Shown here: in pieces, positions 19,871-32,700 of the stretch
Position numbering within the stretch: the first letter of the stretch is position 1
Layout: every line of letters begins with the position of its first letter
Origin: Chloranthus sessilifolius
Taxonomy: Eukaryota; Streptophyta; Magnoliopsida; Chloranthales; Chloranthaceae
Direction: 5' to 3'
Assembly (NCBI GenBank): GCA_021018995.1
Contig: CM037592.1
Span: 76,821,301-76,885,300, forward strand
Length of the DNA stretch: 64,000 nucleotides
Notes under the pieces: model-generated
The model's input: only the letters and a program-made list of their open reading frames with translations
Told to the model about the DNA's origin: nothing
Databases searched by the model: none
Translations under genes and position numbers: made by a program

Positions 19871-20817
19871 ACACTAACTTTCCCTGAGGGTACGTCTAAA
19901 ACGGACAAACGAACCATTCAATATTTAGCGGCAGGCTACGTCATTTGTGGGGAATGCCTTTACAAGCGATCGTACAATAACATCTTGCTCAGGTGCCTTA
20001 CTGAAAGTGAAGCGATCAACATCATGAGAGAGATCCACGAAGGAGTATGCGGTGCCCACGTCAGTAATCACATGCTCGCTAAGAAAATTTTATGGCAAGG
20101 GTACTTTTGGACCACTATGGAATTGGATTGCTGCAAATATATTCAGAAATGCTATAAGTGTCAGGAACACTCCAGTCTGATACATGCTCCTACCATCGAT
20201 CTACACTACATTACCACTCCTTGGCCATTTGCTACTTGGGGCCTTGACGTCATTGGAATGATTAGTCCAAAAGCGTCAAATGGACATCGGTTCATCCTCG
20301 TCGCCATTGAATACTTTATCAAGTGGGTCGAAGCGGCGTCAAATACCAACATCACGGCCAGTCATGTCGAGAAGTTTCTCAAGAATAATATTATGTGCCG
20401 ATTTGGAGTACCCAGGGATATCATCACAGATAATTGCATAAACTTTGCAAATAAGCGCATCAGAGCCTTCTGCGCGTAATACAAGACCAGGCACCATCGC
20501 TCGTCCCCTTATCAGCCTCAAACTAATAGAGCCGTAGAAGCTGCGAACAAGACGGTCATCCGCATCTTCGAAAAGATGTTCATCACTTACCAAGATTGGA
20601 GTGAAATGCTGCCATTTGCTTTGTGGGCCTACAGAATATTAGCCCGTACCGCTGCAGGGGTATCACCATTCTCCCTTGTGTATAGAACCGAGGCCAACCT
20701 ATCGGTAGAGGTTGAAGCACCCTTGCTCCAAATCCTCATGGAATCAGGCTTACCCGATGCATAGAGAGAGAGAGATCCTGCTTTGAACAATTGAATCTAC
20801 TGGACGAGAAGAGACTC
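19871..20817 (+). pseudogene. Integrase of the Tat-like element, 5' part
   Basis: The zinc region (IHEGVCGAHVSNHM and CYKCQEH), the core Asp motifs GLDVIG and IITDNCINF, and the Glu motif RAVEAANKTV are all present. A stop at 20477-20479 (after FCA) and another at 20762-20764 break it. The last codons before element 2 are NLLDEKRL. The frame resumes across the insertion at 44952 (LALxHTRVYQ), so this is one integrase split by an insertion. Confidence 0.9.
20813..20817. repeat. Target site duplication GACTC, left copy
   Basis: GACTC directly precedes the left LTR of element 2 and is repeated at 44947-44951 directly after the right LTR. Five bases is the normal Ty3/gypsy duplication length. 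Confidence 0.9.
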
Positions 20818-23283
20818 TATTACGATATTTTTGATGGTTGCTGCTAACTTTATTGACAACAATGATAAGAATGAGTTAGTGAAAATAAATCAAAGGTGGA
20901 ATGAAAACTACAGAGCAGCAAGTCTAAAAATACACAGACCTGCAAGATACAGGGCCTGTTGTAGCAAGTTTTAATAAGAGTTTGTCCCACAGGGAAAGAT
21001 GATCTAAAGCTCCAAGGGAGCTATCTTTAGCAGGCCCTCTAGATCTGACTACAGATCTAGCAATCGTAAATAGAAGGGGATTTAAGGTCACTATTGTTTA
21101 AATCCTATGGTACCCTAATGCCTAAACTACAGAAATGGTTGAGAAGAATGATAGAGTGTGAGAAAATAAATATAAAAAGGGTGAGAAGTAAGCTATTAGG
21201 TATAGATCTGATGGGTCTTATAACTCAGACGTGGATATGCTGCTATAGAAATCCTATCCAATGGCTACATTATCACCAAAGAAGAGAAAGGATCCAACTC
21301 ACCCCCGCGCCATGGTTCAATCCCTTATGGCTATAACCTGCCAACTTAAATGATCATAGACTATCCAATAGGGGAACCACTGTCCCGAGATGGTTCAGAA
21401 TAAGTTTATCATTATAGGCACTACTACTTCCAGGCTACCAGCTCAAGAATCCATAGGAACCTAAACCTCTAAAGTTCTGTGTGTGGGGCTAGGCCTGCAA
21501 TGTGCACTAGCACACGGACACAAGGACCAGAAGAGTTTGAGTACTAGCTTTAGGTCTAGTTGTTCCTTTGCTTTAGAAAGGCGTGTGATCCAGTCACAAG
21601 CCTACAATCTCTACAGCCAGATCAGATCTGCCATCAGATGGTGGGTCTATACAAATACAGGGGAGTCTGTCTCTGCACAATCTCTCATAGGGTTACAAGT
21701 ACAAGTGCATAGAAGAAAAATCTATCTTAGATCTATGGATTGGCCTCACCCTAGGGCTATAACCTATCCACTTAAATGGTCACAGACTATCCATAGAGGC
21801 TATCCTCCTCATAGAGGTCTGAGACAGAACAAGTAGATTACTGCCACCACCATGTTCACAAGGCTACCAGCTCAGGCTCCCATGGGGATTCATATTTAGT
21901 GGATCCTATGGTGGGGCATAGGCCTGCATATGTGCCTAGCCTGGACACACAGGTCACTTGGATCTAAATAAATCCTTAAAAACAATCCTCCATTGCTTAC
22001 AATACAACTTAGAAATTGAGGATCTCAATGCAACAACCTTGCTTAGAACAACCCTCATACACCAATCCCATATAAGTATAACATCCTATTATAAAACACC
22101 ATTAAAACTATTTCAAATAAACATACAAAAGCATAGCTAGCAAGTGCTGGACTATGGAGAGAAGAAAAAGGAAAAAGAAACTGCTTAAACCCTAACCTTA
22201 GCCTGCTGGAACTCTACAGCTAATTCAAGAAGACAATGTCCAATTCAATTCAGTCCTCACTCCCCTAAACCTAAACTAGGCCTAGGCTTATATAGCAGAC
22301 GACTGTGGGAGCATTAGGATTAAGAAAACCCTAATTTTAATGATGCAAATGTGGCCCATTTTTATTCCTTGGATGCCTCAGGGCACGTGCACGGAGATTA
22401 GAGCATTAGAATGCGTGCCCTAGTTGCTAGAAGTTCCCAGACTGCCTCTATAGAAGTGGGGGAGAAGTTAAGATCCCGAGCCTCGCTAGGTAGTAAGGAT
22501 TTCCAGGTCATCTCGAGTGATAGAGTTGGCTTCATGGGATTGAATTGACTTGAAGCTCTTGGAGTCGTGGGATAGATAGTTTGGTCATCGCAGGATTGCT
22601 TTGATCGTCGCGGGATTGAGCTTTCCATTTGAATGGCGCAGGAATCACGCGCGCAGTTTATTCCTTGGTGAATCTCGCTGGGATCCTCACGAAGAAGCAA
22701 TGTGCATTGGCCTCTGGATTGTGCGAGCAGTTCCCTAAACATCTGCATCTCACGGCCACTGCGCGATAGCTACGCGCAGGAATGCCTGGAGCTCTCAATC
22801 CTCAGTGAATCGGGTAAAGATTAAATGCTCCTCTCTTGAGCTGCACAAGACTGCCGAGACTGCGCGAGAGCTTCCAACTGAGCCTCGCGAGAACTGTGCA
22901 AAGTCTGCTTTTTAATCCCTTCTATCATCAATCTATGCGAGAACAGCGTGAGCAGTTGGTGTGCTGCCTTCAGAAACCCGCGACAACTGCTTGAAGCATT
23001 CTTTCTGATTCAATTGAACCCTGCGACATCTGCACGAGGCTCACTTCTCGACTTGGTGCTACTGTGCTATGCCTATGCTATAGCTAATTCTCTGTCTGGG
23101 TCCAACTTCCTTTCTCCTGAGGAACTTCTGGGGCAAAAGCAAGCTTCTTGGCATGGTTAGGGCCTTATCTGCAGCTACTGCTTATTACCTATAAAATGGG
23201 CTTAACACACATTTATTAAATGACTAAGGGTCTAACAGAGATTAAGTTAAGGGGTGAAAAGTGATACCTTTTAGGTCTTAACA
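20818..23283 (-). repeat. Element 2 3' LTR (2466 bp)
   Basis: It starts TATTACGATATTTT, where the right LTR has TGTTAGGATATTTT, so the terminal TG has mutated to TA. It ends TCTTAACA. It shares with the right LTR a stretch (GATACAGGGCCTGTTG) that element 1 lacks, supporting one original insertion. The TATA box is at 22287-22294. Confidence 0.92.
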
Positions 23284-25109
23284 AACCTAATCTTTGCTAG
23301 TCCCTTAGCAAAACTTTAACTAATTAAATGCTACTTTGGTAGGGATCATGGGTACATTTAGCATATGTACAAGCCTTTTAAACCCCTAGCTGATCCCTAG
23401 TGGAGGAGTGAAGTCTCCTGAGGGTTTTCAGTGAAGATACTCACAAACTTCTCAATAAAAATAATTAAAAGTGGTGCAGTCAATGGCAAAACAAATTTCA
23501 ATGAATAAAGCATCAATCCACTTTCCTTTGGACTTCAGAGGAAATTGTAGCAGTAATGCAGGCCATTTAAAACTCAACATTTTTTTTGCATGTTTTTGCA
23601 TTTCCACCAATCATTTTACATTAGAAATTCAATGTGCACATATCAGTACCAAGCTTGCCTTAAATTCGAAAATTAGATTGGATTCAACCCTAATGAAGTT
23701 ACAAGTCAGACCCAATTCTCACCAGGGCTATCTCTCAACAATGAATATCTAGGGGTGTTCACATTTAAAGTAGCTCAAGTGCAGTTACAGACCCCGAATG
23801 GGCCTGCAAGCATGAGCATAGGTAAGGCTTCTAATTTCTGACATCCTCATGGCTTTTCACCATAGATTAGGCACTCCCTCATCTCCACCTGACAGCTTAT
23901 TTCACATTGGATCTTCAAGGTCTTTTTGAATGGGTTGTAATGTGGCTTATTGGTGAGGGATATAAAGAATGAAGGGGTAAAAAGGAAATCAAAATTGAGA
24001 AATCAGCAAGGTAAGGAGTGACTCATGACTTCACTACCTTCATTTCAGCACAACTTCATCTTACTTGATATATTTAAGAATCAAAGTGGCCAGTTTCTCC
24101 TCTTCTTTTCAATTTTCAAATGATGTTCTTCTGCAAACTTCTCTTCATTTTTCTCTTTTTATTATTTTTCTTCTTTTTATTTTTATGATTTTTTATGGTG
24201 AACTGCCACACAAATACCACCAACACACTATTGTTCATAGATTACTTTTCTTCTCCTTCTACCAAATGTTGGACCACTCTCACTTCCTTCAACTCCTCCT
24301 TTACCTTATGATTTTTCAGAGTGAGGGTAAGGTTGAATCAGGTCATGAGGTTAAAGTGCAAGTACTCTATTGTTTGTTAAAGAAAAATAGGACTTTTTGA
24401 GGCTCAAAGAGTGTATGCAAAAGGGTAGTTTTAAAAGGTTGGGTTTTCAGGCTCAAACTATTCAAATGAGGGCCTTGAGTTATTTTCTTAGTGTCATGAG
24501 TGTTGTCAACCAGTTTTGATTTGGAGGTGCCTAACTTCTAGAAAAAAGTGCTGAGTCAATCAAACCTTAGAGTTGAAAAATACCAAAACACTCTTCAACA
24601 GACATTGATGGGCCTAAATCTCACTAGGTATGGTCCTCTTTTTAACTCATGAAGTGAATTTTTACCTTTTTTTCTCCTCTTAGGTTTACTAGGTACTAAT
24701 TTAACATTTCTGATGTTAGCTTCATGGTGGTGCCAAGATTTTAAAATTTTCAGTTTCGAAATGTCTGTAAAAATATTTTAATTTTTCACAATTTTCCTCA
24801 TTGCAGTAAGTTAAATGGAAATTAACTTTATTTATCCCAATTATACCACCACTACTGCACTAAAGTTAACTATTCTATTGGTAGACCTACCCTGCCACAC
24901 CCCCAAACCATGAGGAGCAGTGTCCTCACTATTTCAAAGTGCAGAAAGTGCAGGATAATAGTCATGAAGAAAAAAGTAAACACACACAGACAATATACAC
25001 AAAGCAATAGACAACTAAAATTCTATTAACTTAGAAAGAAATGTACAACTGTAATTACAATGACAAGAAAAGAAGTAGAAAAGAAAGAAAGGCCTAGCTA
25101 CATTCTAGT
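23284..25109 (-). other. 3' noncoding region of element 2A, polypurine tract deleted
   Basis: The LTR end is followed by AACCTAATC, whereas other copies have CACCCCCAAACCTAATC. Eight bases including the G-run of the polypurine tract are gone. The stem GTACAT/ATGTAC (23352-23370) remains. The first about 740 bp are nearly identical to element 0 (1561-2313). No gene is seen; the + strand frame 23471-23752 is antisense. Confidence 0.8.
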
Positions 25110-28100
25110 TTAGGAGGAGGAGGAATCGGAATCTGTGAACCAGTCTCAGCCCATCTGTTGTGCATGTTTCCTAAGTTCAGCTTTGTGCTCAGAACTGGGC
25201 TTGGACTTGGTTCTGTCTGAGGGAGCTTTGGTCTTTTTCTTCTTTACTTTGCTCTTAGTTGGACTCTTTTTCTTTGGCTGCCTTGGTTTCTTTGGTTGGG
25301 CTGAGGGTTTCTTCATGGCTGGAGCTTTTGGTACCCTCACCCTCATTTCTCTGGTCTTGGGTTCAAGAGGGATCATAGGAGATTTTCCTTTGTTAGGCTG
25401 GCCATATGGTTGTGCCTCCTCAGACTGGGCAGCTGGCTCTTTGCCAATTTTGATAGAGGCTACTGTAGAAGCAGTCCTCTTAGAAGTGACTTTCCTCTGT
25501 TTAGGATAAGTTTGCTCAGTAGGAGGTGATGAAGGAGGGGCAGCAGGGGTTTGGATAGCTTGAGGCTCAGGTTCTGATATGAGTACAGTGAGTGGGGTGC
25601 GCTGCTGAGCTGCACTTCTGGCAGCAGCCAATGCAGCTTCCAAAGAGGCTATCTGGATTTGGGCTTTCAGGTGGTCAGTTTTATGGATTTCCTTTTAGAG
25701 TCGAAAGATTTCCTGGGCATTGTTGAGTCTCTTTTCAAACATTCTGGCCTTCATCCTCTCCACATTAGTATTTACTTTCTCCAGCTCCAGATTCATCTGA
25801 TGATAAGCAACCATCGTTTTTGCCTTCTCATAGGCCTCCAAGATGTTAGTCCAGCCAAGGAAAATATCCAGTAATTGCTTTCTGTGGGCTTCCTCTAGTT
25901 CATGCTCTGCTGCAGCAGGGGGGTCTCTATAGATTGCCTAAGTTGGGCCATGCCCCTTAGGACATTCCTCCTAAGGTAGGGATTGTCTCTCATGGCATGG
26001 AGGATGGTGAGGTAGGGAGGGATGTAAAAGGAGTGTTTGGGTGTGATAGGAAGAGAAGAAGTGGAAGGAGCCGAATGTGATTGATCCTGGGTGGGGGGAG
26101 TAGTGTTAGAAGTGGGAAAGTCTAGTTGTTGGGGGAGGGTAACTGGTTCTGGGTCTATTTGGGTGGATTTGTCAGTGAAGGTTGGAGGGGGTAGTATAAG
26201 AGGTGGGATGGAAGGCATGGGGGGGAAAGAAAATGAGGTAGGCTCGCTAGGAGTAGGTGGTGTTGGGGAAGGGAAAAAGGGAATGGTGAAAGGTATGAAA
26301 GAGAATGGTTGAGTTGTAGAGTCAGGGCTGGAAGGGGAAGGGATCAGTGGGGTTTGATTGGATTGTTGAGGGATGGGCTGGTTTGTCAATGTCTAAAGTG
26401 TAGATTTGATGGATGTGATTTCAGTTTGCATCTGGTCTTGTGTGCGTGTTGTGGTTGATAGTTGGGATTGGATGTCTTGGATGAGGGAGAGGATAAGTGT
26501 CAGTGTGTCTGGATTGGGAGGTTGAGATTGGGTAGAAGATGGAACTGGTTGAAAAGGGGAGGAAGGGGCATGATGGAAAGTGGAAGGAGGAGGAGATTGG
26601 GGTTCTGGTGAGTGATGTGGTGATGTAATTAGGGAATCCGGGAGGGGGGTGTAGTGGGTGGGCATGGTATCAAGGAAGCTAGCCATAAAGACTTGGAATC
26701 CAGTAGTTGTGTTAAGGTTGAGGTCTATGTCTGTGAGTGGGGATGTAGTAGGCATGGCTGGAGTGGTGTCTTGGTCAATGTGAGGTGTGTCAGTGGGGAT
26801 AAAAGGGATTATGGGTTGGGGTAGGGACAAGGGGGGTTGTGTCAGTGGTTTTCCTTTTCCTATATGAGATCAGTGGAGGGCTGTCTAGGTTTTGTGAAGA
26901 TGATGGGGGTATTGGAGCTGTGTATTGAGATAGGGTAGGGCAAGGTGTGGGGCTGTCATGGGGGGTGGTGTCCTCCTAGGTACCAATCACAGGAAAAAGG
27001 GGTGGTGGCATGGAAGGGAGAGATGTTGATGGTTGAATTGGAGGGGATGTTGTCAGGATAGGGGATCCTGTAATAAAAGGTGGAGGGGATGAGGGGGTTG
27101 CTGCAGCAGTGGTAGTGACAGGATCTTGAACCACCTCTGTGGTAGCAGGGGGCGGCCTTGTAACAACTTCCTCTACTGTCTGCTTGGGAGGGGCCTAAGC
27201 CTCAGCCTTCTTCTTCTTTTGTGATTCCATCAGGCTCCTACTGATTTCCCACTGCCTCTTGGCAAACATTGTAGGGGCAAGGGTTGTAGTCTGCTCTCCT
27301 TTTGGTATCTTGTACCCCCCCCCTCAAAAGCAGTTTGGTGATGACTCTGGCATATGGGAGTGTGTGTGGCTTCTTCTTCTGCTCTAGCTTCTCCACTAAG
27401 TCAATTACTTTAAAAATTAACCAGCCTGCATGGAAGCCATGGCCCAGAGAGGAGTAAGTAGCATCAGCAATAGGGGCCCTCCTCTCCTGCTGATGGCCTG
27501 AACAGTAGATGTTCTTTCTCAATACCTGGTCAATGAAAAGGAGGCTTGGCTCCAACTCTCTTCTTCTTATGGAATCCCCTGAGGCCTTTAATCCTCTAGT
27601 AAGTGCCCTTGCAATGGTGTCAATGGAGGCACTCAGGGGAGGGCCATATCCACAGCTACTGTCAAATGCAGCTGGGATTTCCAATACTTCTGCAATCAGC
27701 TTGGGGTTAATCAACATCTCAAAATCATCAATCAGCATGAGGAAGCCTGATTCTCCATCTTTGTCCTTGGTGACCTTGATGAGCTGATAAAAAAGTTGCA
27801 CTAGCCTAGGGTAGGCTAGTGCTGGAATTCCTTTCATCAAGGATGTCAGACCAGCCTTGCTCATAAACTCAATGGCAGGGGCAGAAAGAGGCTCATTCTC
27901 GAAGAAGGGCAGGTCGAAAGCTATTTTAGGCTCCAAGGGGATTGAAGCCATGAGCTTAGAGGGTGTAGAAAATTCAGGGGTTGGCTCCTCCACCTCCTCA
28001 ACCACATCCTTCCCTTTTTTCGGTGCCTTAGAAGTCTTGACCTTCTTAGGAGCGAGCTCAATAGGGGCCTTATCCTTGCCCCTTTTCTTTGGTGCACTCT

Positions 28101-28110
28101 TAGGGGCCAT
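25110..28110 (-). pseudogene. Env-position ORF of element 2A, broken
   Basis: This is the best kept copy of the N-terminal half: the ATG at 28110 opens 290 codons without a stop, from the Lys-rich start through SGFLMLIDDFEMLINPKLIAEVL, CGYGPPLSASIDTIARALTRGLK and ELEPSLLFIDQVLRKNIYCSGHQ to LPYARVITKLLLRGG. The frame then changes. Pro/Ser/Thr-rich pieces follow (26830-25895), then a Lys-rich segment (25643-25146). The tail has a TGA in place of the Trp codon of QMGWDWF (25146-25148), with DWFTDSDSSSS and TAA (25110-25112) beyond it. No signal peptide or membrane segment is visible. About 1000 codons if undamaged. Function unknown. Confidence 0.82.
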
Positions 28111-29051
28111 TACAAACTCTACTTTTTAAAGATGTAAAAGGGGGACTGAGATCTGAGTGCTTACCCTAAAATCGTAAGGTTTGGTTTGATCTGACACATA
28201 GTGCACCACGAGATCTCTAAGCAGAGGGCAACTGATGGGGATGATGTTTGGAACAAATCTGTAGGATCTTGGTGTGAATAATGGATTGTAGAATGGACGC
28301 TGGATGAGAAAGGTAGAAGAGCACCAGAAGCTAGGGTTTCACTGGATGGAGAGAAGAGAGAGAACTAGGAAAGAGACAATCGTTGGTTTGGAGTACTTAT
28401 CGATAGGCTTGGTACCCTTTGGAACATATCCTGTCGCAGGATGGGAAATGAAACTGGCGACAGGGTAAATGGAACTTGGATTGTGTGAGAGTCTCCCAGG
28501 TTTACTTTGAATCTCGCGACAACTAGTGAAATGTTCCATTTGAATTGCGCAAGGTTCCCAGGTTTACTTTGGAGCTCGCGACAACTAGTGAAGAATTCTA
28601 TTTGGATTGCGTGAGAGGTTCCCAGGCCTTCTATTGAATCTCGCGATCGCTAGTGAAGGGTTCCATTTGAATTGCGTGAGAGGCTCCCAGGTTTACCTTT
28701 TGGATCTCGCGAGAACAAAGTATTAAACAGAGAGCATCGCTCTTCATTCTGCCATTTCCATTTGTGCTGTGGCTGGATCCTAGGTAACACTCACCACCAG
28801 GGGCACCCTAAGACACTTTAAACTCAAACATTCAGGCATAGACAATAAAAATCATTATCGAACATCGTGCATTCAAGCAAAAACCACCAATTCAAGAGCA
28901 GTAACCATCAAACAAAGCAGAAAGAAATCAAACCAGACAGGTTCAGATTCAAGTGGAGCCACTAAAATTTCCTAGAAAATTTGAACAAAAGAAGGCAATA
29001 CAAACCTAATAAAACCAAAGTACATATAATACACATTGACACATCCGTGGA
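28111..29051 (-). promoter_or_regulatory. Pol-env spacer of element 2A
   Basis: The layout matches element 1: CG-rich array (28431-28715), CT-rich stretch and telo-box AAACCCTA (28332-28339), then the ATG at 28110. It contains no ORF of interest. Several CpG positions of the array have become TG or CA relative to element 1. Confidence 0.5.
28431..28715 (-). repeat. CG-rich array in the 2A spacer
   Basis: It has the same unit order as 8691-8974, with words CTCGCGACAACTAGTGAA, ATTGCGTGAGAGG and TTCCCAGG. Confidence 0.8.
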
Positions 29052-30485
29052 TCAGTTTATTGAAGGGTCCCCTTGAAAATGAATGGTGTCTATAGGTTCA
29101 GCAGGTTTTTCGAAACAAGGCTTAAGCCGCTAATCATTCACCTTCAAGGTTTTCCCAAACATGGGATCCTTGATTTCCACAACACCAGATGGGGGAACAT
29201 TCATGACAAAATAGGGACCTTCCCATCTGAATTTCAGTTTGCTAGGAAAAAATTTAAGTTTGGAGTTAAACAACCAAACCTTATCACCAGCCATGAAGCT
29301 CTTTCTTAATAAACCCTTGTCAAATAAAGCTTTAGACCTTTCCTTGTATATCCAGGCATTGGCGTATGCATCCATCCTCAGCTCATCCAGTTCTGACAGC
29401 TGCAACAACCTGTGATGACCAGCAGAAGTTAGGTTTAGATTTAAATTTTTAATGGCCCAATAGGCCCTGTGTTCTAACTCTGCTGGGAGATGGCAAGCCT
29501 TACCATAAACCACTCAGAATGGGGACATCCCAATGGGAGTCTTATAAGCACACAATGCATCATTTAGCTTTTCAGCCCAGTCCTTTCTATCAGTCCTCAC
29601 AATCTTCTCAAGGATGTGCTTGATCTCCCTGTTAGAAATTTCAACTTGCCCACTGGTTTGGGGGTGGTAGGGAGTAGCAATCCTATGGGTGACAGAATAT
29701 TTCTTGAGTAAGCTCTCAAAATTTCTGTTATAGAAATGGCTACCCTCATCACTGATAATTGCTCTAGGGGTGCCAAATCTTGAGAAGATATTCTGCTTTA
29801 TAAACTTGAGGACAACTTGATTATCATTGGTTCTTGTGGCAATAGCTTCTACCCAGTTTGAAACATAATCCACTGCCACTAAGATGAAATGATAACCATT
29901 TGAAGGAGGAAAGGGGCCCATAAAGTCTATACCCCAGACATCAAACAGTTCCACAACAAGGATGGGCTGCAAAGGCATTGAGTTTCTTTTGGATAACCCT
30001 TCTAAATTTTGACATCTCTCACATGTCTTGCAGTGTGTACTGGCATCTCTGAATAAAGGGCAATAGAACACACACTGTAAGATTTTGTCAGCTATTTTTC
30101 TTCCACTAAAGTAGCCCCCACAGGCATTTTCATGGCACATGGCCAGAATACTAGGGACATAACTTTCTGGAACACACTTTCGAATGATTTGGTCTGCACA
30201 ATACTTGTATAAGAAAGGTTCCTCTCAGAAAAAGAATTTAACCTGTGAGAAAAATAGGTCTTTGTCCATTTTGGTCCAACGGGCAGGAATCTTGTCTATA
30301 ACTAAATAATTTATAATGTGTCCATGCCAAGAAACCAAGGATTGGATGGCAAACAATTGCTCATCCGGGAAAACATCATTTGCAAGGTCATCACTACATT
30401 TTTCCAACACAATTCTGGACAAGTGGTCAGCCACCACATTTTCTACACCATTTTTGTCCTTGATTTCAATGTCAAACTCCTGCAA
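29052..30485 (-). pseudogene. Integrase of element 2A
   Basis: The 208-codon piece 30140-29514 holds the zinc region ([21 protein letters not shown]) and a complete D,D35E triad: Asp72 in GIDFMGP, Asp131 in IISDEGSHF and Glu167 in GQVEISNRE. The C-terminal piece (29513-29130) includes [26 protein letters not shown] and WEGPYFV. Stops near 30225 and 29514, and a later one before the original end (GDPSIN), break it. All pieces are in one frame. Confidence 0.92.
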
Positions 30486-30494
30486 CAGGAGTAT

Positions 30495-30896
30495 CTATCT
30501 AATTAGCCTGGGCCTAGCATCTTTCTTGGACAATAGGTATTTCAATGCTGAGTGGTCTGTAAAGATTACAGTTTTCGACCCAAGTAGGTAAGGTCTAAAT
30601 TTGTTAACAGCAAAAACTACTGCCAGAAGCTCCTTTTCAGTTGTGGTATAATTCAGCTGAGCTTCAGCAACTGATTTGCTGAGATAGGCAATGACCACTG
30701 ACAGCTTATCTTTCCTTTGACCCAAAACAGTACCTATTGTCAAGTCGGATGCATCACACATCAGCTCAAAGGGTAGTGCATAGTCAGGTGTTTGGAGTAC
30801 AGGGGCAGAGGTGAGGCATATCTTCAAAGTTTCAAAAGCCTTAAGGCATTCAGCAAAAAAATCAAAGGGCACATCCTGGCAGAGCAGGTGGCACAA
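30495..30896 (-). pseudogene. RNase H of element 2A
   Basis: This is the fullest RNase H of this family here: [51 protein letters not shown] and [24 protein letters not shown]. The catalytic Asp and Glu positions are kept. It ends at a stop just before the integrase N-terminus ([14 protein letters not shown]). Confidence 0.92.
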
Positions 30897-31130
30897 TTGT
30901 TAAGCAATTTTGCTGAAGTCTTTAATGAACCTCCTATAGAATCCTACATGTCTAAGGAAAGATCTGATTTATTTGACTGTTCTTGGAGGGGGCAAATTTG
31001 TAATGAGGACAACTTTGGCCTTATGTACCTGAATCCCTTCTCTAGAGACTATATGGCCCAACACAATACCTTGTGTTACCATAAAGTGGCGCTTTTCCCA
31101 ATTTAAGACCAGATTGGTCTCCTCACATCT

Positions 31131-31865
31131 TTACAAGACGAGGTGGAGGTGTTGCAGACATTTACCAAAACTATCCCCATATACAGAGAAATCATCCATA
31201 AAAATTTCCAAGAACTTGTCAATCATATCAGAGAATATGGCATACATACACCACAGAATGGTGGTTGGGGCATTACACAGCCCAAAAGATATCCTTTGGT
31301 AGTAAAGGTGCCAAAAGGGCAAGTAAATATAATTTTTTCTTGCTCATGAGAGTGCACAGGGATCTGGTTGTACGGTGAGTACCCATCAAGAAAGCAGTAA
31401 AAAGCTTTTCCAGCCAACTTATCCAGAATTTGATCTATAAAGGGGAGAGGGAAGTGGTCTTTTCTGGTCTTAGAGTTGAGCTTCCAATAATCGATACAAA
31501 CCCTCGAGCCAGTGGTCTCCCTGGCTGGTCTCAACTCTCCAGACTTAGTTGCAACGACTGTTATGCCAGATTTCTTGGGTACCACTTGGATAAGTGCCAC
31601 CCATTCAGAATCAGAAATGGGGTAAATTACCTCAGCTTCTAGCAATTTAATGATCTCTTTGAGGACCACTTCCTGCATGTGAGGATTCAATTTCCTTTAT
31701 ATTTCCCTAGAGGGTACTGAGCCTTCCTCTAAATAGATCCTGTGCATACAGATTGATGCATCTATCCCTCCTAGATCTGTAATGGTCCAGCCAATTGCCT
31801 TTTTGTGCTTCCTCAAGACTGTTAGTAATTCTTCCTCTTGCTCATTGGTAAGAGATGAGGAGATA
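31131..31865 (-). pseudogene. Reverse transcriptase of element 2A
   Basis: Two pieces, 31690-31223 and 31322-31131, overlap with a frame change between FTCPFGTF and SFGLCNAP. The motifs VCIDYWKLNSK, FPLPFIDQILDKLAG, FLDGYSPYNQ and FMDDFSVYG (FMDD at 31191-31202) are present. The Gly of DGYSGYNQ is Pro. The region just N-terminal (31999-31697) is open and carries AIGWTITDLGGIDASICMH. Confidence 0.92.
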
Positions 31866-32700
31866 ATTACAGGAAGTTTTTCACCTTTCTCAAGGAAGGC
31901 ATATTTCAATATTTCTGGAAGCTTCTTGAGATCCAGATCAGGGGCTTGTTCGGTGGATGGCAAGAATGGTGCTTTATTGGTTTGAGGAAGAGGCAGCAAT
32001 GTAGATTTTCAAATGGAATGTTGCACTGAGCCCACAGAAGACCTTATTGTGGTCATGTCTTCCGTCATAACAGCTGGGCTTCCTTCCTCTACCATGTCCC
32101 AAACTTTAACTAAACTTTTGATAATGTTTCCTCAATCCAGCAGAGTGGGCAATTCTTCTTCAACAACTTCCTCTAGTACATCCACTGCAAAGTTTTTTCC
32201 ATTGTCCAGCTGAGGGTACTTTACATTGTTGTACACATTAAGTTCAACCTTCATATATTCGAAAGTTACCTCCATGATCCCTGACCTGCATTGAATGCAT
32301 GCATTGATTGTGGCCAAGAATGGCCTGCCAAAAATAACAGGTATAGGGATTGTACTCTTGCTGTAGCCCATGTCCAAAACCAGGAAGTCTGTAGGGTAGA
32401 AGAACTTGTCCACCCCTACTCAAACATCCTCAACCACTCTCGTAGGTCTCCTTTTATGCCTATCAGCCATTAGCATCACAATGGGGGTTGGTTTTAGCTC
32501 TCCAACCCTAGTTGTTGATACACACTGTATGGCAGCAGGTTTACACTAGCTCCAAGGTTTAGAAGGGCCCTTCCAATTGTGTGGTCTCCAATTATGCAGA
32601 GAATAGTGGGTATCCCTGGGTCTTACAACTTCTCTGACATTGTTATATTTCATACAGAATTAACTGTATCAGTTGCAAAGTCCTTTTTGGACAAATGGCC
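31866..32700 (-). pseudogene. Protease of element 2A, catalytic Asp changed
   Basis: The segment reading LLNLGASVNLL has AAC (32557-32559) where the sister copies have GAC, so the catalytic Asp is Asn. Downstream, 32413-32132 is open with MDKFFYPTDFLVLDMG and PVIFGRPFLATINACIQC. Stops lie between the two pieces. Confidence 0.85.

Larger units (their letters stand above)
17602..20817 (+). mobile_element. Tat-like Ty3/gypsy element, segment 1 (pol)
   Basis: This is plus-strand pol running opposite to its neighbours: end of protease/linker, RT, RNase H, archaeal-type RNase H and integrase. The additional archaeal-type RNase H marks the Tat/Ogre branch. The 5' part is missing, probably because element 1 is inserted at 17601. 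The segment breaks inside integrase at GACTC and resumes at 44947. Many stops make it the most decayed element here, in line with being the older host of elements 2 and 3. Confidence 0.88.

Noticed and set aside
17602-20817. Endogenous pararetrovirus
   Set aside because: An integrase and an archaeal-type RNase H are present and no movement or coat protein is seen, so this is a Tat-type retrotransposon.
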